From contig CAKORZ010000033.1 in NCBI GenBank assembly GCA_934101685.1, positions 1 to 14,552 of the forward strand: 14,552 nucleotides of DNA. The letters run 5' to 3'. Shown piece by piece: positions 12,877 through 14,552 of this stretch. The notes beneath the pieces were generated by a model that had not been told where the DNA came from, did no database searches, and saw nothing but the letters and a program-made list of their open reading frames with translations. Numbering within the stretch: position 1 is the stretch's first letter; each line of letters begins with the position of its first letter. Both the position numbers and the translations under genes were made by a program. Source of the DNA: an uncultured Bacilli bacterium (lineage in GTDB: Bacteria > Bacillota_I > Bacilli_A > RFN20 > DUOF01).

Positions 12877-13256
12877 TAGAATTAGAGGTACAATTTCAAA
12901 TATTTTTTATGAGTATTTTATTTGGAATGTACCTTCTTTCATCTTGGCAATTATTAAATAGAATATTTAAAAATAAAATAATTATAAGATTTTTCTTTGA
13001 ATTACCTTTTTTTGTGTTCAACTTTTTACTATATTATTTTTTCTTATTTAAATTAGATGGCGGGATTTTCAATATTTACCTTCTTTTAGGATTGCTTATC
13101 GGATTCTTTATTCATCAAAAGTTTTATGCTCCAAAAATTTTATTGTTTTATGAATGTATTTTAAAAAAGATACATGCTATAATAATTAAAATTACAAGGA
13201 GGAATAAACATGGAAAGAACAAAAAAAGAAAAAAGCTTCAAAAAGTTATTCAATAG
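12873..13256 (+). CDS. yabQ: Spore cortex biosynthesis protein YabQ
   Basis: A 127-residue membrane protein: three hydrophobic segments (6-27, 38-60, 66-81) followed by an amphipathic, very basic tail (RRNKHGKNKKRKK). The first helix (FQIFFMSILFGMYL) and its place between yabP and divIC identify it as YabQ, the mother-cell membrane protein required for spore cortex formation. It is short compared with the 211-residue B. subtilis protein. It is translationally coupled to yabP by a four-base overlap and its last 47 bp overlap the start of divIC, so the basic C-terminus and the N-terminus of DivIC are encoded by the same DNA in two frames. Confidence 0.85.
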   Translation: MIELEVQFQIFFMSILFGMYLLSSWQLLNRIFKNKIIIRFFFELPFFVFNFLLYYFFLFKLDGGIFNIYLLLGLLIGFFIHQKFYAPKILLFYECILKKIHAIIIKITRRNKHGKNKKRKKLQKVIQ

Positions 13257-13506
13257 AGCATTATCATACGTGATCCTTGTAGCAAGCATTTTTGCTGTTT
13301 GTTTCTCTGTTGATAAAGTAACAAGTTATGTTAAAGCTAAAAATGACAATAAAGTTTTAACTGAAAGATTAAACGATTTAAAAAATGAAAATAATAAATT
13401 AGAAAACATAAACACTAAATTAAAAGATCCAAATTACTTTTCAATATATGTAAAAGGTAAATATCAATACTCACCTAGTGATGGATCAATAACTCCTTTA
13501 AATTAA
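13210..13506 (+). CDS. divIC: DivIC/FtsB-family septum formation initiator
   Basis: A 98-residue bitopic membrane protein: basic cytoplasmic N-terminus (1-17), one membrane helix (18-34), a coiled coil of heptads rich in Lys/Asn/Leu (about 40-73) and a short outer domain with YVKGKYQYSPSDGSI, the counterpart of 'YAR.eYfYSk.GE' in DivIC. It works in the divisome with FtsL and DivIB at the septum. ATG start chosen because AAGGAGG lies seven bases upstream, inside yabQ. It is the last gene of the cluster and is closed by the UUCG terminator 0 bp after its stop. It is somewhat shorter than the 125-residue B. subtilis protein. Confidence 0.88.
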   Translation: MERTKKEKSFKKLFNRALSYVILVASIFAVCFSVDKVTSYVKAKNDNKVLTERLNDLKNENNKLENINTKLKDPNYFSIYVKGKYQYSPSDGSITPLN

Positions 13507-13529
13507 AAAGAACTTCGGTTCTTTTTTTT
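13505..13529 (+). terminator. UUCG-tetraloop rho-independent terminator after divIC
   Basis: AAAAAGAAC (13505-13513), loop TTCG, GTTCTTTTT (13518-13526), then more T to 13529: a nine-pair stem closed by the very stable C(UUCG)G loop. It overlaps the divIC stop codon by two bases. Confidence 0.92.
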
Positions 13530-13555
13530 GTATATATAAGGCTTTATGATATAAT
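13528..13555 (+). promoter_or_regulatory. Possible promoter of tmk-holB
   Basis: TATAAT at 13550-13555 with a poor -35 (TTGTAT, 13528-13533, 16 bp spacing). The predicted start near 13562 would leave the Shine-Dalgarno site AGAGGTGG at the very 5' end of the message, which is unusual, so another promoter may be used. Confidence 0.3.
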
Positions 13556-13576
13556 ATATTAGAGGTGGAAATAGAT

Positions 13577-14206
13577 ATGTTTATTACTTTTGAAGGTCCT
13601 GATGGTTGTGGTAAATCATCTGTTATTAAAGTTATAAAAGAAAAATTAGAAAAGGATAATTATGATGTTGTTGTTACTAGAGAACCAGGTGGAAGTCCTA
13701 TTGCAGAGCAAATAAGAAAAGTTATTTTAGATGTTAACAATAATGGCATGGATTATATGACTGAATGTATGCTTTATGCTGCTTGCAGAGCACAACATTT
13801 AAAAGATATTGTTATTCCTAGTTTAAAAGAAAATAAAATAGTTATTTGTGATAGATTTGTTGATAGTTCTTATGTATATCAAGGTGTTGTTAGAGGTTTA
13901 GGAATGGACAGAGTTATCAAAATTAATGAGCTTGTTGTTAAGGATCATATGCCTGATTTAACTATTTGTATTGATTTAGAATCTGAGAAATGTTTAGAGA
14001 GAATAAATAAGAATAATAGAGAAAAAGATAGACTAGATAATGAAGGATTAGAGTTTCACAAAAAAGTTAGAAATACTTATTTAGAACTATGTGAAATGTT
14101 TAAAGATAGAATAGTTAAAATAAATGGTGACCAAACATTAGAAAATGTTGCAAATGATGCTTATAAAGTAATAACTAATTTCTTAAATAATAAAAAGGAA
14201 AATTAA
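13577..14206 (+). CDS. tmk: Thymidylate kinase
   Basis: A 209-residue dTMP kinase that makes dTDP from dTMP and ATP in the cytoplasm, essential for dTTP supply. Motifs in order: P-loop FEGPDGCGKSS (5-15), TREPGGSP (34-41), the DRY-type motif as DRFVDSSYVYQG (92-103), PDLTICID (126-133) and the basic LID KNNREKDR (145-152) with RLD following. The length is standard. I take the ATG at 13577, as AGAGGTGG ends eight bases before it; the in-frame GTG at 13565 is inside that site. It is followed after two bases by holB, the B. subtilis neighbourhood without yaaQ and yaaR. Confidence 0.96.
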   Translation: MFITFEGPDGCGKSSVIKVIKEKLEKDNYDVVVTREPGGSPIAEQIRKVILDVNNNGMDYMTECMLYAACRAQHLKDIVIPSLKENKIVICDRFVDSSYVYQGVVRGLGMDRVIKINELVVKDHMPDLTICIDLESEKCLERINKNNREKDRLDNEGLEFHKKVRNTYLELCEMFKDRIVKINGDQTLENVANDAYKVITNFLNNKKEN

Positions 14207-14208
14207 TT

Positions 14209-14552
14209 ATGAAAGAATATTTTAAAGAATATCAAAATGTAGCATATAATACCTTATTAAATTGTAAAAAATATAATAAGTTTCCTCAGGCTGTTTTATT
14301 AAATGGATATAAAGATACTCCTCTTCTTGAAATTGCTAAATATTATGCTAAAAGTTTAGTTTGCGATAATGAAGAACCTTGTGAAAACTGTTTAGATTGT
14401 TTGAGAATAGATAATGAAAGTTATGCAGATTTAATAATTGTAGATGGTAGTGAGCAATCTATTAAAAAGGGACAAATAGAGGAAATTCAAGAAAGATTTT
14501 CGATGTCTGCTTTAGAGGAAAAAGGAAAAAAAATATATATCATAAATAAGAT
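14209..14552 (+). CDS. holB: DNA polymerase III delta' subunit, 5' part (runs off window)
   Basis: The first 114 codons of a clamp-loader delta' subunit: FPQAVLLNG (25-33), a zinc-binding set of cysteines Cys52, Cys58, Cys61, Cys64 in the usual CxxCxxC arrangement, ADLIIVDG (73-80), and the stretch IKKGQIEEIQERFSMSALEEKGKKIYIIN (85-113) that matches 'I....ir.l...l...p.eg..KvyIi'. The Walker A lysine is absent: GYKDTPLLE stands where G..G.GKT/S would be, consistent with delta' being a stator that need not hydrolyse ATP, though B. subtilis HolB keeps more of the loop. ATG with AAGGA upstream; coupled to tmk. The 3' end is outside the window. Confidence 0.9.
   Translation, partial: MKEYFKEYQNVAYNTLLNCKKYNKFPQAVLLNGYKDTPLLEIAKYYAKSLVCDNEEPCENCLDCLRIDNESYADLIIVDGSEQSIKKGQIEEIQERFSMSALEEKGKKIYIINK

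Overview
The window comes from a very AT-rich, low-GC Gram-positive bacterium (Bacillota) using the standard genetic code. The best lineage marker is at the right end: a spoVT-yabP-yabQ-divIC cluster followed by tmk and holB. Every one of these has its counterpart near the Bacillus subtilis origin region, and yabP, yabQ and spoVT are sporulation genes, so the organism is probably an endospore former or a recent descendant of one. Shine-Dalgarno sites (AGGAGG-like) are strong and several decide the true starts. I cannot name the genus.

Left part (1-5160) is an accessory, defence-like island, all on the minus strand and full of repeats and broken genes. It holds a type IV toxin-antitoxin pair (AbiEi/AbiEii), a PAP2-family membrane protein with a ~98 % identical truncated duplicate of its last 87 codons, a Fic-like winged-helix fragment with a 7-codon tandem repeat, two frameshifted pieces of an AAA-ATPase/PD-(D/E)XK gene, and one intact AAA_14/DUF4143 ATPase. 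Four copies of a ~100 bp array with a ~20 bp internal period (TTAG core) lie between these genes. A second motif with a 32-33 bp period occurs at 198-312 and again at 5396-5470.

Middle part (5453-9650) is minus-strand housekeeping/accessory: an operon of an MccF-like S66 carboxypeptidase, a SAM methyltransferase and a YunG-like protein; a HdeD/DUF308 membrane protein; and a TetR-type regulator coupled to a 5'(3')-deoxyribonucleotidase-like HAD protein. The TetR reading frame has a complete HTH but no ATG/GTG/TTG start. Its promoter faces, and overlaps base for base, the promoter of the divergent two-gene membrane operon at 9681-10825, suggesting that the regulator controls that operon.

Right part (10812-14552): a bidirectional terminator separates the membrane operon from a monoacylglycerol-lipase-like hydrolase whose nucleophile position is Asp instead of Ser. 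Then, on the plus strand, comes the compact sporulation/division cluster, a UUCG-loop terminator, and tmk with the 5' part of holB running off the window. No rRNA, tRNA, CRISPR array or intact insertion sequence was seen.
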